Positions 26,611 to 34,962 of a stretch of 64,000 nt of DNA are shown in pieces (position 1 is the first letter of the stretch; every line of letters starts with the position of its first letter). Position numbers and translations under genes: made by a program. The notes below the pieces were generated by a model. It searched no databases and was not told the DNA's origin. It worked only from the letters and a program-made list of their open reading frames with translations. The DNA is from Mesorhizobium sp. Root102 (GTDB lineage: Bacteria > Pseudomonadota > Alphaproteobacteria > Rhizobiales > Rhizobiaceae). The DNA lies in NCBI RefSeq assembly GCF_001425625.1, contig NZ_LMCP01000047.1, positions 220,407 to 284,406 of the forward strand, given 5' to 3'.

Positions 26611-26632
26611 CCAAACACGCGAGGCAACGCCG

Positions 26633-27250
26633 ATGAAGGAAGCAGGCGAGAAGACCATCGACCAGTCGAAGAAACTGTCCGATGCCATCCGTGATGTGAA
26701 AAATGCCTTCGCCGACCGCGACGACGTCGTCGTCGATATGCGCGAGGCGCATCGCATGCGCCTCGATATGCTTGCCGCAGAGCTGGCGCCGGTTTTTGCC
26801 GATGTTCCCGCCGACATCGATAATTTCGACTTTGTCGTCTCGTCAGGCTTGCAGCCGCGCCTGTGGATCGACGCCGTCAGCCATGTCGCCATGGGACGCG
26901 ACCGCCGCACCTATCGCTTCCTCAAGGACACCCGCATCGGCCGGGTGGTGCTTGCCGAATCCACCGAGATGAAGCCGGTTGCCGATTCCGTGACGCGCTA
27001 TGTTGCCGAGCGCATCGTCGAGCGTCAGAGGATGATGGAAGGCGGGGTCGAACCGGCTATCGCCGGCATGAAACGCGCCGATGTCCCGGAAGCCGAACCG
27101 CCGCTGCGCGCGATGACGCGCGGCAAGCGCTGGTCGGCCTTTCTGTCCGGGCTTGGCCTGGTTGCCGCCGGCGCACTGGTCGGCCTTGTGGTGTCGGTCG
27201 TCTTGTTCTGGGACCGCATCGTGGCCATGGTTGTCAATTTGCGGCCATAG
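26633..27250 (+). CDS. Uncharacterised C-terminally membrane-anchored protein
   Basis: The 205-residue protein has a charged N-terminal helix (MKEAGEKTIDQSKKLSDAIR) and a central folded region (NFDFVVSSGLQPRLWIDAVS, HVAMGRDRRTYRFLKDTRIG). After a linker (about 140-165) comes one C-terminal transmembrane segment (FLSGLGLVAAGALVGLVVSVVLF), so the bulk faces the cytoplasm. I do not recognise the family. It lies behind a perfect CtrA-type box, which suggests cell-cycle-controlled expression. Its last 17 bp overlap the 3' end of the convergent metallophosphoesterase gene. Confidence 0.8.
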   Translation: MKEAGEKTIDQSKKLSDAIRDVKNAFADRDDVVVDMREAHRMRLDMLAAELAPVFADVPADIDNFDFVVSSGLQPRLWIDAVSHVAMGRDRRTYRFLKDTRIGRVVLAESTEMKPVADSVTRYVAERIVERQRMMEGGVEPAIAGMKRADVPEAEPPLRAMTRGKRWSAFLSGLGLVAAGALVGLVVSVVLFWDRIVAMVVNLRP

Positions 27251-28157
27251 CGGCCTCGGCGCCAAGCTCCAGCGTCTGTAGATCGGATGGCGGTATGGAC
27301 GGCCCGGTCAGGCCGCGCCGTGTCAGCCGGATTCGCCAATTGCCCTTTTCACCGTCGATGTCGAACAGATTGTACTGCGCCGCCGGGTGCTTGCCGCCCG
27401 GCGCCTGGCCGGCGGCAGCGACGCCGACCGCCGGGATCCTGACGCCTCGACCGCCGATGAAGAACAGCGACGGCAAATGCGAATGGCCGTGCAGCACAAG
27501 TTCGGCGCCATGGCGGCGAATGATCTTGTGAAAGCGGGCGATGCCGAACAGCCGCTTGTGCTGCGGGACCGCGCCACGCACCGGCGGATGGTGGATCATG
27601 ATGGCGCGGAACAGTCCCTGTCCGGCGGTATCCCTAAGGATTTTGCCGAGCCGCTCCGCCTGGCCTTCCATGAAGAACCCATTGGCCATGAAGGGGGCTG
27701 TGGCGCGTGCCGTCGAGACGCCGATCAGCGCGACATTGCCGCGCACCCGCAGATAGGGGAAGGCGTTGCGGTCGACCGGCGTGTTGACGCCGTCGCCGCT
27801 CATCCACGCCGCCCAGGATCGGCAGACCTTGTCGAAGGCGCCGGGCACATAGGCGTCGTGGTTGCCCGGAACGACCGAAACATCGTGCGGCGATCCCAGC
27901 GTCTCCAGCCAGTGCTTGGCCATCTCGATCTCGCCGTCGAGCGCCAGGTTGACCAGGTCGCCGCTGACGGCGAGGTGGTCAGGCGTGTTCGCCTTGATGT
28001 CGGCGACGATCGTGTCGATGACGGCGTCATGCATATGGCGGCGGCGGTTGCGCTGCCAGTTGACGTAGCCGAGCACACGCTTGGAGGCGAGATCGCGATA
28101 GGATACATTGGGGAGCGGCCCCAGATGGACATCGGAAATATGCGCGAGCCTGAACAT
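27234..28157 (-). CDS. Calcineurin-like metallophosphoesterase
   Basis: This 307-residue binuclear-metal phosphoesterase has motifs in order: LAHISDVHLGPL (D-x-H), HLAVSGDLVN (GD), VVPGNHDAYV (GNHD), IMIHHPPV, and VLHGHSHLPS (GHxH). All metal ligands are present. It is probably a cytosolic phosphodiesterase or nucleotidase of the CpdA/DUF3089-neighbour type; the substrate is unknown. ATG at 28157 begins MFRLAHISDVH, the normal start of the fold. It overlaps the preceding convergent gene by 17 bp. Confidence 0.92.
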   Translation of the reverse strand: MFRLAHISDVHLGPLPNVSYRDLASKRVLGYVNWQRNRRRHMHDAVIDTIVADIKANTPDHLAVSGDLVNLALDGEIEMAKHWLETLGSPHDVSVVPGNHDAYVPGAFDKVCRSWAAWMSGDGVNTPVDRNAFPYLRVRGNVALIGVSTARATAPFMANGFFMEGQAERLGKILRDTAGQGLFRAIMIHHPPVRGAVPQHKRLFGIARFHKIIRRHGAELVLHGHSHLPSLFFIGGRGVRIPAVGVAAAGQAPGGKHPAAQYNLFDIDGEKGNWRIRLTRRGLTGPSIPPSDLQTLELGAEAAMAAN

Positions 28158-28228
28158 GCATCCTTCATAGGCGACAGGCGTCCCGCTTTCCACTCAAGCT
28201 TTCCTTGCTATCCACGGTTTCGCACCTG

Positions 28229-28726
28229 ATGGCGACTGACCCGGAAAAGGCCTTCCGCCAGGCCGGCTGGGCGGGCCTCAGGGCCCGGCTGTTCCATGTC
28301 TATTTCGTGTTGCGGCGGCCGATGACGCTTGGCGTGCGCGGCCTGATCCACGACACGGCATCCAATTCCGTCTTCCTCATTCGCCACACCTATGTTCCGG
28401 GCTGGCAGCTTCCCGGCGGCGGCGTCGAAGTCGGCGAGACGCTTGACCAGGCGCTGGCACGCGAACTGGCCGAGGAAGGCAACATCGCACTGACTTCACC
28501 GCCAACACTGAAGTCGATGCATTTCAATCGCCGTTCCAGCCGGCGCGACCATGTCGGCTTCTACCTGATCGAGCATTTCAGCCAGACGGCGCCGAAGCTG
28601 CCAGACCACGAGATCGCCGAAGCCGGCTTCTTCCCGCTCGACCGCTTGCCGCAAGGCACGACGCCGGCAACGCTGCGGCGGATCGCCGAGATTTTTGGCG
28701 CCGAGCAGCCTTCGCCCTACTGGTAG
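28229..28726 (+). CDS. Nudix hydrolase
   Basis: This 165-residue protein has a complete Nudix box, G-GVEVGE-TLDQALA-RELAEEG, matching GX5EX7REUXEEXGU. It hydrolyses a nucleoside diphosphate linked to some moiety; the substrate is unknown. ATG 28229 (MATDPEKAF) is preferred over the TTG at 28205. It is divergent from the metallophosphoesterase and convergent with the GST gene, with only one base between stops. Confidence 0.92.
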   Translation: MATDPEKAFRQAGWAGLRARLFHVYFVLRRPMTLGVRGLIHDTASNSVFLIRHTYVPGWQLPGGGVEVGETLDQALARELAEEGNIALTSPPTLKSMHFNRRSSRRDHVGFYLIEHFSQTAPKLPDHEIAEAGFFPLDRLPQGTTPATLRRIAEIFGAEQPSPYW

Positions 28727-28727
28727 A

Positions 28728-29720
28728 TCAGGCCGCCGCTTTCTCGAACCGCGCCCGGTCATGCCGTGCGCCGTAATCCAGTTCCGGCCCGACCGGAACG
28801 ATCCGCGTCGGATTGATCGTTTCGTGGCTGCCGTAGTAATGCGCCTTGATGTGATGCAGGTTCACGGTCTCGGCGACACCAGGCACCTGATAGAGGTCGC
28901 GCAGATAGTTCGACAGGTTCGGATAGTCGGCGATACGGCGCAGATTGCATTTGAAATGGCCGACATAGACCGGGTCGAAGCGCACCAGTGTGGTGAACAG
29001 CCGCCAGTCGGCCTCGGTGATACGGTTATCGACGAGATAGCGCTGTTTTGACAGCCGCTCCTCCAGCGTATCCAACGCCGCGAACAATTCGCCGAACGCC
29101 TCTTCATAGGCGCGTTGCGTGGTGGCGAAGCCGGCGCGGTAGACGCCATTGTTGACCGCGGGATAGACCAGCGCATTGATGCGGTCGATCTCGCGGCGCA
29201 GGTCCTGGGGATAGAAGTCGAGGTTGGCGTCACCCCATTCATCGAAGGCTGAATTCAGCATGCGGATGATCTCGGAAGATTCGTTGGAGACGATGGTCTG
29301 TTCCTTTTTGTCCCACAGCACCGGTACCGTCACCCGGCCCGAATAGGCGGGATCGGCTCTGGCATAGATCTGGTGCAGGAAGTCGAGGCCGTAGAGCGTG
29401 TCGCCGGTAGCGCCGTCCTCAGCCAAAAACGTCCAGCCATTGGCGCCCATGAAATGATGCACCACCGACACCGATATGATGCCTTCCAGCTTCTTCAGCG
29501 CACGAAAGATCAACGTCCGATGCGCCCACGGACAGGCAAGCGAGACATAGAGATGATAGCGGCCGGGCTCGGCCTTGAAGCCGCGCGTCCGGCCTTCGGC
29601 CGGCGCCCCGTCAACGGTGATCCAGTCGCGCCATTGCGACTGCGTCCGCACGAACCTGCCGCCATTGTCGGCCGTATCATACCAGCGATCCTGCCACCTG
29701 CCTTCAACCAGCAATCCCAT
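28728..29720 (-). CDS. Glutathionyl-hydroquinone reductase (Xi-class GST, YqjG/EcM4-like)
   Basis: This 330-residue glutathione transferase of the Xi class has the catalytic Cys in YHLYVSLACPWAHRT (CPWAH). An N-terminal thioredoxin-like domain carries SNESSEIIRMLN for glutathione binding, and a C-terminal helical domain carries ITEADWRLFTTLVRFDPVYV. It reduces glutathionyl-hydroquinones in the cytosol, helping clear quinone adducts. Family length (about 320-330) agrees. AAGGAGATTTGC precedes the ATG at 29720. Confidence 0.95.
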   Translation of the reverse strand: MGLLVEGRWQDRWYDTADNGGRFVRTQSQWRDWITVDGAPAEGRTRGFKAEPGRYHLYVSLACPWAHRTLIFRALKKLEGIISVSVVHHFMGANGWTFLAEDGATGDTLYGLDFLHQIYARADPAYSGRVTVPVLWDKKEQTIVSNESSEIIRMLNSAFDEWGDANLDFYPQDLRREIDRINALVYPAVNNGVYRAGFATTQRAYEEAFGELFAALDTLEERLSKQRYLVDNRITEADWRLFTTLVRFDPVYVGHFKCNLRRIADYPNLSNYLRDLYQVPGVAETVNLHHIKAHYYGSHETINPTRIVPVGPELDYGARHDRARFEKAAA

Positions 29721-29992
29721 GCAAATCTCCTTGCGTCCTGTTCCCTTATGTAGGCGCAAGGTTGCCCTGTCGAAGACGTCAGGTACTGAACAGACCGTCA
29801 CTTGGCCGAAACGGCGGGCAAAAACGTCCGATTGCAGCGGCGGGAAATTGATGCTAGCGGACAATCCGCATGTTCGACTTTGCTTTGATCCGGTTTGACC
29901 GACGACGAAAGGGCGCCCGCGCTTGATGAAGCGCTGACTGGCGAATGCTGCCGTTTGCAGCAACCTTTCCTCCTTACCGGAACGCAAAGACC

Positions 29993-30529
29993 ATGAGCCT
30001 TGCCGACGTGAAATACCTGCCGGAAACCCCGGCGCATGACCCCCAGATCGAAGCCATCAACGACGAAGCCTTCGGACCAGGCCGCTTTGTGCTGGCCGCC
30101 TACAAGATCCGCGAAGCCGGAGGGCACGAACGCTCGTTGTCCTTTGTCGCCGTCGACGGCGACCTTGTCGTCGCCTCGGTGCGCATGACCCGCGTCGCCG
30201 CCGGCGCCGGTCGTGCATTGATGCTCGGGCCGCTTGCGGTGCGTCCGGCCTTCAAGAATCTCGGCATTGGCCGCCGGCTGGTGGCGATCGCGCTGGAGGC
30301 GGCCGCCAAGGCCGGTGAGCCTGCCGTCATGCTGGTCGGTGACGAACCCTACTATGGTCCGCTCGGTTTCAAGCGGATCCCACGCGGCCAGATTTCAATG
30401 CCGCGTCCCGTCGATCTCGACCGGCTGCTGTCACACGAGATCGCGCCGGGCGCGGTCGCCAGGCTCTCGGGCGAGGTCTGCCACGCCGATCAAGCCAGGA
30501 TTGCCGATCCTACCGCGGCGATGGCTTGA
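29993..30529 (+). CDS. GNAT family N-acetyltransferase (YhbS-like)
   Basis: This 178-residue acetyltransferase has the acetyl-CoA-binding beta-bulge motif VRPAFKNLGIGRRLVAIALE (R/Q-x-x-G-x-G/A) and LVGDEPYYGPLGFKRI, the YhbS-type end. The target is unknown. The ATG at 29993 (MSLADVKYLPE) is used; about 16 upstream codons are also open. It converges on nothing and stands 61 bp before the SDR gene. Confidence 0.87.
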   Translation: MSLADVKYLPETPAHDPQIEAINDEAFGPGRFVLAAYKIREAGGHERSLSFVAVDGDLVVASVRMTRVAAGAGRALMLGPLAVRPAFKNLGIGRRLVAIALEAAAKAGEPAVMLVGDEPYYGPLGFKRIPRGQISMPRPVDLDRLLSHEIAPGAVARLSGEVCHADQARIADPTAAMA

Positions 30530-30590
30530 CCTTTCCCGTGGATCCGGCGCCTGATCCGTCCCACCGTTCCTGAGATCAAAGGATGTCGGC

Positions 30591-31352
30591 ATGAATCCGA
30601 ATGGCCAGATCGCGATCATCACCGGCGGCGGCTCCGGTCTTGGCGAGGCAACGGCGCGCGCGCTGGCCGCCAAGGGCGCCCGCGTCGCCATCTTCGACGT
30701 CGGTATTGATCGCGCGGCCAAGGTCGCGGCCGAGATCGGCGGCATTGCCATCCAATGCGACGTCAGCAGCGCCGACAGCGGGATTGCTGCATTCACCGAC
30801 GTCGCCGCCAAGCTTGGCGAACCGCGTATCCTGGTCAATTGCGCCGGCATTGCCATTGGCGTGAAGACGATCGGCAAAGATGGCCCCCATCCCCTCGATC
30901 AGTATCGCAAGGTGATCGAGGTCAATCTGATCGGCACGTTCAACATGATCCGCCTCGTCGCCGAGCGCGCGTCAAAGCTGGAGCCGCTGCAAGGTGGCGA
31001 GCGCGGCGTCATCGTCAACACCGCTTCGGTTGCCGCCTATGATGGCCAGATCGGCCAGGCCGCCTATGCGGCGTCCAAGGGCGGCGTCGTCGGTATGACG
31101 CTGCCGGTGGCGCGCGACCTTGCCCGTTCCGGTATCCGCGTCTGCACCATCGCCCCCGGCATCTTCAAGACGCCGATGATGGCCGGTATGCCGCAAGAGG
31201 TGCAGGATTCTCTGGGCGCCGCCGTGCCCTTCCCGTCGCGCCTGGGCGAGCCATCCGAATATGCCGCTCTCGCCCTGCACATCATCGAGAACCAGATGTT
31301 GAATGGCGAGACCATTCGTCTCGACGGTGCCATCCGCATGGCGCCGAAATAG
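30591..31352 (+). CDS. SDR oxidoreductase, 3-hydroxyacyl-CoA dehydrogenase type II-like
   Basis: This 253-residue short-chain dehydrogenase has the cofactor site IITGGGSGLGEATARAL, NCAGIAIG, and catalytic VNTASVAAYDGQIGQAAYAASK (cut here as VNTASVAA and YAASK). The long insertion RASKLEPLQGGERGVIVN resembles HSD10-type 3-hydroxy-2-methylbutyryl-CoA dehydrogenases. The CoA-transferase gene follows 6 bp later, which supports an acyl-CoA substrate in fatty or branched-chain acid breakdown. Confidence 0.9.
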   Translation: MNPNGQIAIITGGGSGLGEATARALAAKGARVAIFDVGIDRAAKVAAEIGGIAIQCDVSSADSGIAAFTDVAAKLGEPRILVNCAGIAIGVKTIGKDGPHPLDQYRKVIEVNLIGTFNMIRLVAERASKLEPLQGGERGVIVNTASVAAYDGQIGQAAYAASKGGVVGMTLPVARDLARSGIRVCTIAPGIFKTPMMAGMPQEVQDSLGAAVPFPSRLGEPSEYAALALHIIENQMLNGETIRLDGAIRMAPK

Positions 31353-31358
31353 CCGGTC

Positions 31359-32534
31359 ATGAGCACCGGCCTGGTCGCTGCCGGGAAGGCCGGTCCGCTT
31401 GCCGGGCTGAAGGTGATCGAGATGGCCGGGCTCGGCCCCGTGCCGCTGGCCGGCCTGTTGCTGTCGGAGATGGGCGCGCAAGTGCTGCGCATCGAACGGG
31501 CGGGGACGGGCCAACTCCCGTCGCTGCCGCATGAGTACAACATCGACCGCCACGGTCGCGCCCTCCTGCGCCTCGACCTGAAGCGCCGGGAAGGCACCGA
31601 TCTGCTGCTGCGCCTGGCGGAAAAAGCCGACATGTTGCTCGAAGGGTTTCGTCCCGATGTCATGGAACGGCTTGGCCTCGGCCCCGAAGCGGTGCTGGCT
31701 CGCAATCCGGCGCTGATCTACGGCCGCATGACCGGCTTCGGCCAGGACGGCCCGCTCGCCGGCCGCGCCGGCCATGACATCACCTACCTCGCCCATTGCG
31801 GCGTGCTGCATGCAATTGGCCACGCCGACAACCGCCCGATCCCGCCGCTCAACCTTGTCGCCGACTATGGCGGTGGCGCCATGATGCTGATTGCCGGGAT
31901 GCTGGCCGCCTTGTTCCAACGCTCGCGCACCGGCAAGGGGGAGGTCATCGACGCCGCGATGGTCGAAGGCGCCTCGATGCTGGCAGTGCCCCTGCACGCC
32001 TTGATGGCCGCTGGGTTGTGGAGCGAAAAGCGCGGCACGAACCTGCTCGATTCCGGCGCCCCCTTCTACGACACCTATGAGACGTCGGACGGGCGCCATA
32101 TCGCAATCGGCTGCCTCGAGTCGCAATTCTTCGCCGAATTCGCCAATCTGCTGCCGCTTGACGAGCGCTTTGTGTCCGGCCGGTACGACAAGGCATTGTG
32201 GCCGCCGATGCGCGCGGCCATTGCCGATCGGGTCCGGCAGAAATCGCGCGACGACTGGGACCTTCTGTTTGCCCAGACCGATGCCTGCGTCGCCCCCGTC
32301 CTGTCGTTGCAAGAGGCGAAGCACCACCCGCACAATCGGGCGCGCAACGCCTTTGTGACGGCTGGTGCATTCGAGCGCCCTGCCCCGGCGCCGCGTTTCT
32401 CCGGCTCGCAGCCGACACCGGTTACTATGCCCGGCGATGAGGATTTGTCGCCGGCGACAATACTGGCACGTTTCGGCTTTGCGAAAGCCGAGATCGACGA
32501 CCTTGTCAAATCCGGTTTGCTGATCGACAACTAG
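31359..32534 (+). CDS. CaiB/BaiF CoA-transferase family protein (alpha-methylacyl-CoA racemase-like)
   Basis: This 391-residue class III CoA-transferase or racemase shows GLKVIEMAGLGPVPLAGLLL, the binding block MLLEGFRPDVMERLGLGPE, and RMTGFGQDGPLAGRAGHDITYLA containing the catalytic Asp. The GFGQDGP-AGHD-Y pattern is that of alpha-methylacyl-CoA racemase, which interconverts 2-methylacyl-CoA epimers. It is coupled to the upstream SDR gene (6 bp), a pair that would fit 2-methyl-branched acyl-CoA oxidation. Confidence 0.92.
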   Translation: MSTGLVAAGKAGPLAGLKVIEMAGLGPVPLAGLLLSEMGAQVLRIERAGTGQLPSLPHEYNIDRHGRALLRLDLKRREGTDLLLRLAEKADMLLEGFRPDVMERLGLGPEAVLARNPALIYGRMTGFGQDGPLAGRAGHDITYLAHCGVLHAIGHADNRPIPPLNLVADYGGGAMMLIAGMLAALFQRSRTGKGEVIDAAMVEGASMLAVPLHALMAAGLWSEKRGTNLLDSGAPFYDTYETSDGRHIAIGCLESQFFAEFANLLPLDERFVSGRYDKALWPPMRAAIADRVRQKSRDDWDLLFAQTDACVAPVLSLQEAKHHPHNRARNAFVTAGAFERPAPAPRFSGSQPTPVTMPGDEDLSPATILARFGFAKAEIDDLVKSGLLIDN

Positions 32535-32564
32535 ACAAGAACATCAACTTATTTCGGTGATGCC

Positions 32565-33353
32565 TTGGTCGAACCGAAGAAGGACGTGATCCGCGAGACG
32601 GACGCCGAGGCGATCCGGCTGGCGAAGACGCTTCTGCGCAGCGCCCGCTTTGGCGCGCTGGCGGTGATCGAACCGCAAACCGGCTCGCCGCTGGCCAGCA
32701 GGGTCGGCGTGGCCACCGACATCGACGGCGTGCCGCTGATCCTGGTGTCGATGCTCTCGCCGCACACCGGCGCCCTGCTTGCCGATCCGCGCTGCTCCCT
32801 GTTGCTTGGCGAACCCGGCAAGGGTGACCCGCTGGCACACCCGCGCCTGACACTGGTCTGCCAGGCGGTAAGGCTTCAGCGCGGCTCAAGCGAACACGCC
32901 CGCACCGAGCGCCGTTATCTCAACCGCAATCCCAAGGCGAAACTTTACGCCGGTCTCGGCGACTTTTCGATCTTTCGCCTCGAGCCGCAACGCGCCAGCC
33001 TCAACGGTGGCTTCGGCAAGGCCTATCAGCTCGACCAATCGGATCTGCTCACCAGCGGACCGATCGTCGAGGAACTGGCGGCGAGCGAACAATCCGCCAT
33101 CGACCACATGAACGCCGACCATCTCGACGCGATCGCCGTTTATGCAAAGCATTTCACGAAAGTGTCCGGCAACGGCTGGAGCGTTGCCGGATTCGATGCC
33201 GATGGTATGGATCTGGTATGGGGCGACGAAGTTTGCCGGGTCTTCTTCCCCCAACCCTTGGCAGCAGCACGCGAATTGCGACACGTTCTGGTCGAAATGG
33301 TCAGGGTCGGCCGGGCCTCGGTCGACACCGGGACAGGACTTAATTATATTTGA
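32565..33353 (+). CDS. HugZ-type heme oxygenase/pyridoxamine-phosphate oxidase-like protein
   Basis: This 262-residue protein has an N-terminal split-barrel flavin-like domain (ETDAEAIRLAKTLLRSARFG ... SRVGVATDIDGVPLILVSML) and a C-terminal DUF2470 domain (SAIDHMNADHLDAIAVYAKH ... MDLVWGDEVCRVFFP). This is the HugZ/HutZ architecture, in which heme is bound and degraded to release iron; the family also has members of unknown activity. It starts at TTG 32565 with no good ribosome site. An ArsR regulator gene follows 121 bp downstream. Confidence 0.87.
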   Translation: MVEPKKDVIRETDAEAIRLAKTLLRSARFGALAVIEPQTGSPLASRVGVATDIDGVPLILVSMLSPHTGALLADPRCSLLLGEPGKGDPLAHPRLTLVCQAVRLQRGSSEHARTERRYLNRNPKAKLYAGLGDFSIFRLEPQRASLNGGFGKAYQLDQSDLLTSGPIVEELAASEQSAIDHMNADHLDAIAVYAKHFTKVSGNGWSVAGFDADGMDLVWGDEVCRVFFPQPLAAARELRHVLVEMVRVGRASVDTGTGLNYI

Positions 33354-33474
33354 TCAAAAGCAACACTTGAGATTTAAATGAAATGCTCTACCTTTTGCCA
33401 GTGACGTTGAATCGCCTGCGCCGATTCACGAGTGAGTTTATGGAATCAGACGCCATTGCCCCCATGGCGTCAGG

Positions 33475-33843
33475 ATGAACAAGAAGCATGGGGGATCGAT
33501 GGTCTCGACAAAGCTAATCGTCAACGCCGAATCGGCGGCCGAATTTCTCATGCTGATGGGCAATGAGAAACGGCTGTTGATCATGAGCTATCTCGCCGAC
33601 GGTGAAATGTCGGTCGGCGCCATCGCCGAGAAGGTGATGCTCAGTCAATCCGCCCTGTCCCAGCATCTGGCCAAGTTGCGGGCGCTCGATCTCGTCGACA
33701 CCCGCCGCGACCGGCAGATGATTTACTATTCCTGCAAATCCGACGCCGTGCGCGAACTGCTCGACATGCTGGACGGCATTTTCGGCAGTGGCAAGGATGA
33801 CCTGTCCCAGATGGCGCACCGTTTGCGCCGTGCCGGAACCTGA
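33475..33843 (+). CDS. ArsR-type winged-helix regulator (NolR-like)
   Basis: This 122-residue DNA-binding protein has the winged helix NEKRLLIMSYLADGEMSVGA and a recognition helix LSQSALSQHLAKLRALDLVD, closely resembling rhizobial NolR. There are no Cys metal ligands of the ArsR/SmtB type in the helix 3 position, so it probably does not sense metal through that site. The start could be 33475 or ATG 33499, which has GGGGGA before it. It is followed by the 48-bp tandem repeat. Confidence 0.88.
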   Translation: MNKKHGGSMVSTKLIVNAESAAEFLMLMGNEKRLLIMSYLADGEMSVGAIAEKVMLSQSALSQHLAKLRALDLVDTRRDRQMIYYSCKSDAVRELLDMLDGIFGSGKDDLSQMAHRLRRAGT

Positions 33844-33872
33844 CCATCCATAGCCGCTGACCTCGCCGGCGA

Positions 33873-34065
33873 TTTCAAAGCGACATGCGCCTATCCGGGC
33901 GCACAGAGGTAGCTGGTCGTTTTCAGAGCGACGTGCGCCCATTCGGACGCACAGAAGGTAGCCGGTCGTTTTCAGAGCGACGTGCGCCCATTCGGGCGCA
34001 CAGAGGTAGCCGGTCGTTTTCAGAGTGACGTGCGCCCATTCGGGCGCACAGAGGTAGCCGGTCGT
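33873..34065. repeat. Four tandem copies of a 48/49-bp palindrome-bearing repeat
   Basis: The copies begin at 33873, 33921, 33970 and 34018 (spacing 48, 49, 48). Each holds GTGCGCCC/ATTC/GGGCGCAC (perfect in copies 3 and 4; one changed pair in copy 2, and a leading G to A change plus a T:G pair in copy 1), then CAGAGGTAGCCGGTCGT. There are no unique spacers, so this is not CRISPR. Translation in the reverse frames gives repeated short peptides, which I treat as chance. Confidence 0.9.
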
Positions 34066-34156
34066 CCCGAATTGTCGCATCGTGCTTTCCGAACCAAAGG
34101 TGAGCGCCGGCAATCGGCTCGGATTTTCGGGCCGATGCGACGGCCGCGAGGAATGC

Positions 34157-34960
34157 ATGGATCCCATTCGCATCGACGACCCGCAAGATCCGCGCGTCGC
34201 TGCCTATCTCGACATCCGCGAGCGTGACCTCGCCGGCCGGCAAGGTCGCTTCGTCGCCGAAGGTAAGGTGGTGTTGGACCTGCTTCTCTCGGCTGGGCGC
34301 TTTGCCGCCGAATCGGTACTGGTCCTCGAAAACCGGCTGGCCGGCCTTGAGGATATCCTGCGCAAGGCGCCGGCCGGTCTCCCGGTCTATGTCGCCACCA
34401 GCGCGGTGATGGACGCAATCGCCGGGTTTCACATGCATCGCGGCATCCTGGCCATGGGACGCAAGGGGGCGCCGCAGTCAGCAGAGGCTTTGCTCGATGC
34501 CTTGCCGGCCCGGGCGCTTGTCGTGGTGCTCGTCGGCATCGCCAATCATGACAATGTGGGCTCGATCTTCCGCAACGCCGCTGCCTTTGGCGCCGACGCG
34601 ATACTGCTGGATGCGACATGCTGCGATCCGCTCTACCGCAAGGCGATCCGCGTTTCCGTCGGCGCTGCGCTCAAGATCCCGTTCGCTTCGTTCACCGACA
34701 CCGCCGGCTTCACGACGATGCTCACCCGGCGGGGCTTCGAACAATTCGCGCTGTCGCCACGCGGGCGAACCGTCATCCGCGATGCGCAGCGGAGCGAGCG
34801 CCTGGCGCTCTATCTCGGTACCGAGGGCGAAGGCTTGCCGGACAGCCTGCTCACAAGCCTGCACACCGTGCGGATCGCCATGTCGGAAGGCTTCGACAGC
34901 CTGAACGTCGCAGCCGCCTCAGCCATCGCGCTGCACCATTTTTCCGCAAAAGAGAGCTGA
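34157..34960 (+). CDS. TrmH/SpoU family RNA 2'-O-methyltransferase
   Basis: This 267-residue SPOUT methyltransferase has the three motifs IANHDNVGSIFRNAAAFGAD, LYLGTEGEGLPDSLL and IAMSEGFDSLNVAAASAIAL, forming the knotted SAM site. An N-terminal substrate-binding domain (RQGRFVAEGKVVLDLLL) is present. It methylates a tRNA or rRNA ribose; the exact position is unknown. ATG 34157 with GCGAGGAATGC upstream is chosen; the repeat array ends 91 bp before it. Confidence 0.93.
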   Translation: MDPIRIDDPQDPRVAAYLDIRERDLAGRQGRFVAEGKVVLDLLLSAGRFAAESVLVLENRLAGLEDILRKAPAGLPVYVATSAVMDAIAGFHMHRGILAMGRKGAPQSAEALLDALPARALVVVLVGIANHDNVGSIFRNAAAFGADAILLDATCCDPLYRKAIRVSVGAALKIPFASFTDTAGFTTMLTRRGFEQFALSPRGRTVIRDAQRSERLALYLGTEGEGLPDSLLTSLHTVRIAMSEGFDSLNVAAASAIALHHFSAKES

Positions 34961-34962
34961 TC

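Noticed and set aside
33873..34065. Possible CRISPR array
   Set aside because: The 48-bp units are directly adjacent and there are no unique spacers or cas genes; it is a tandem repeat.
33514..34438. Minus-strand open frames with repeated 16-residue peptides over the tandem repeat
   Set aside because: The periodic peptides come only from translating the DNA repeat, and the frames are antisense to the ArsR and RNA methyltransferase genes.
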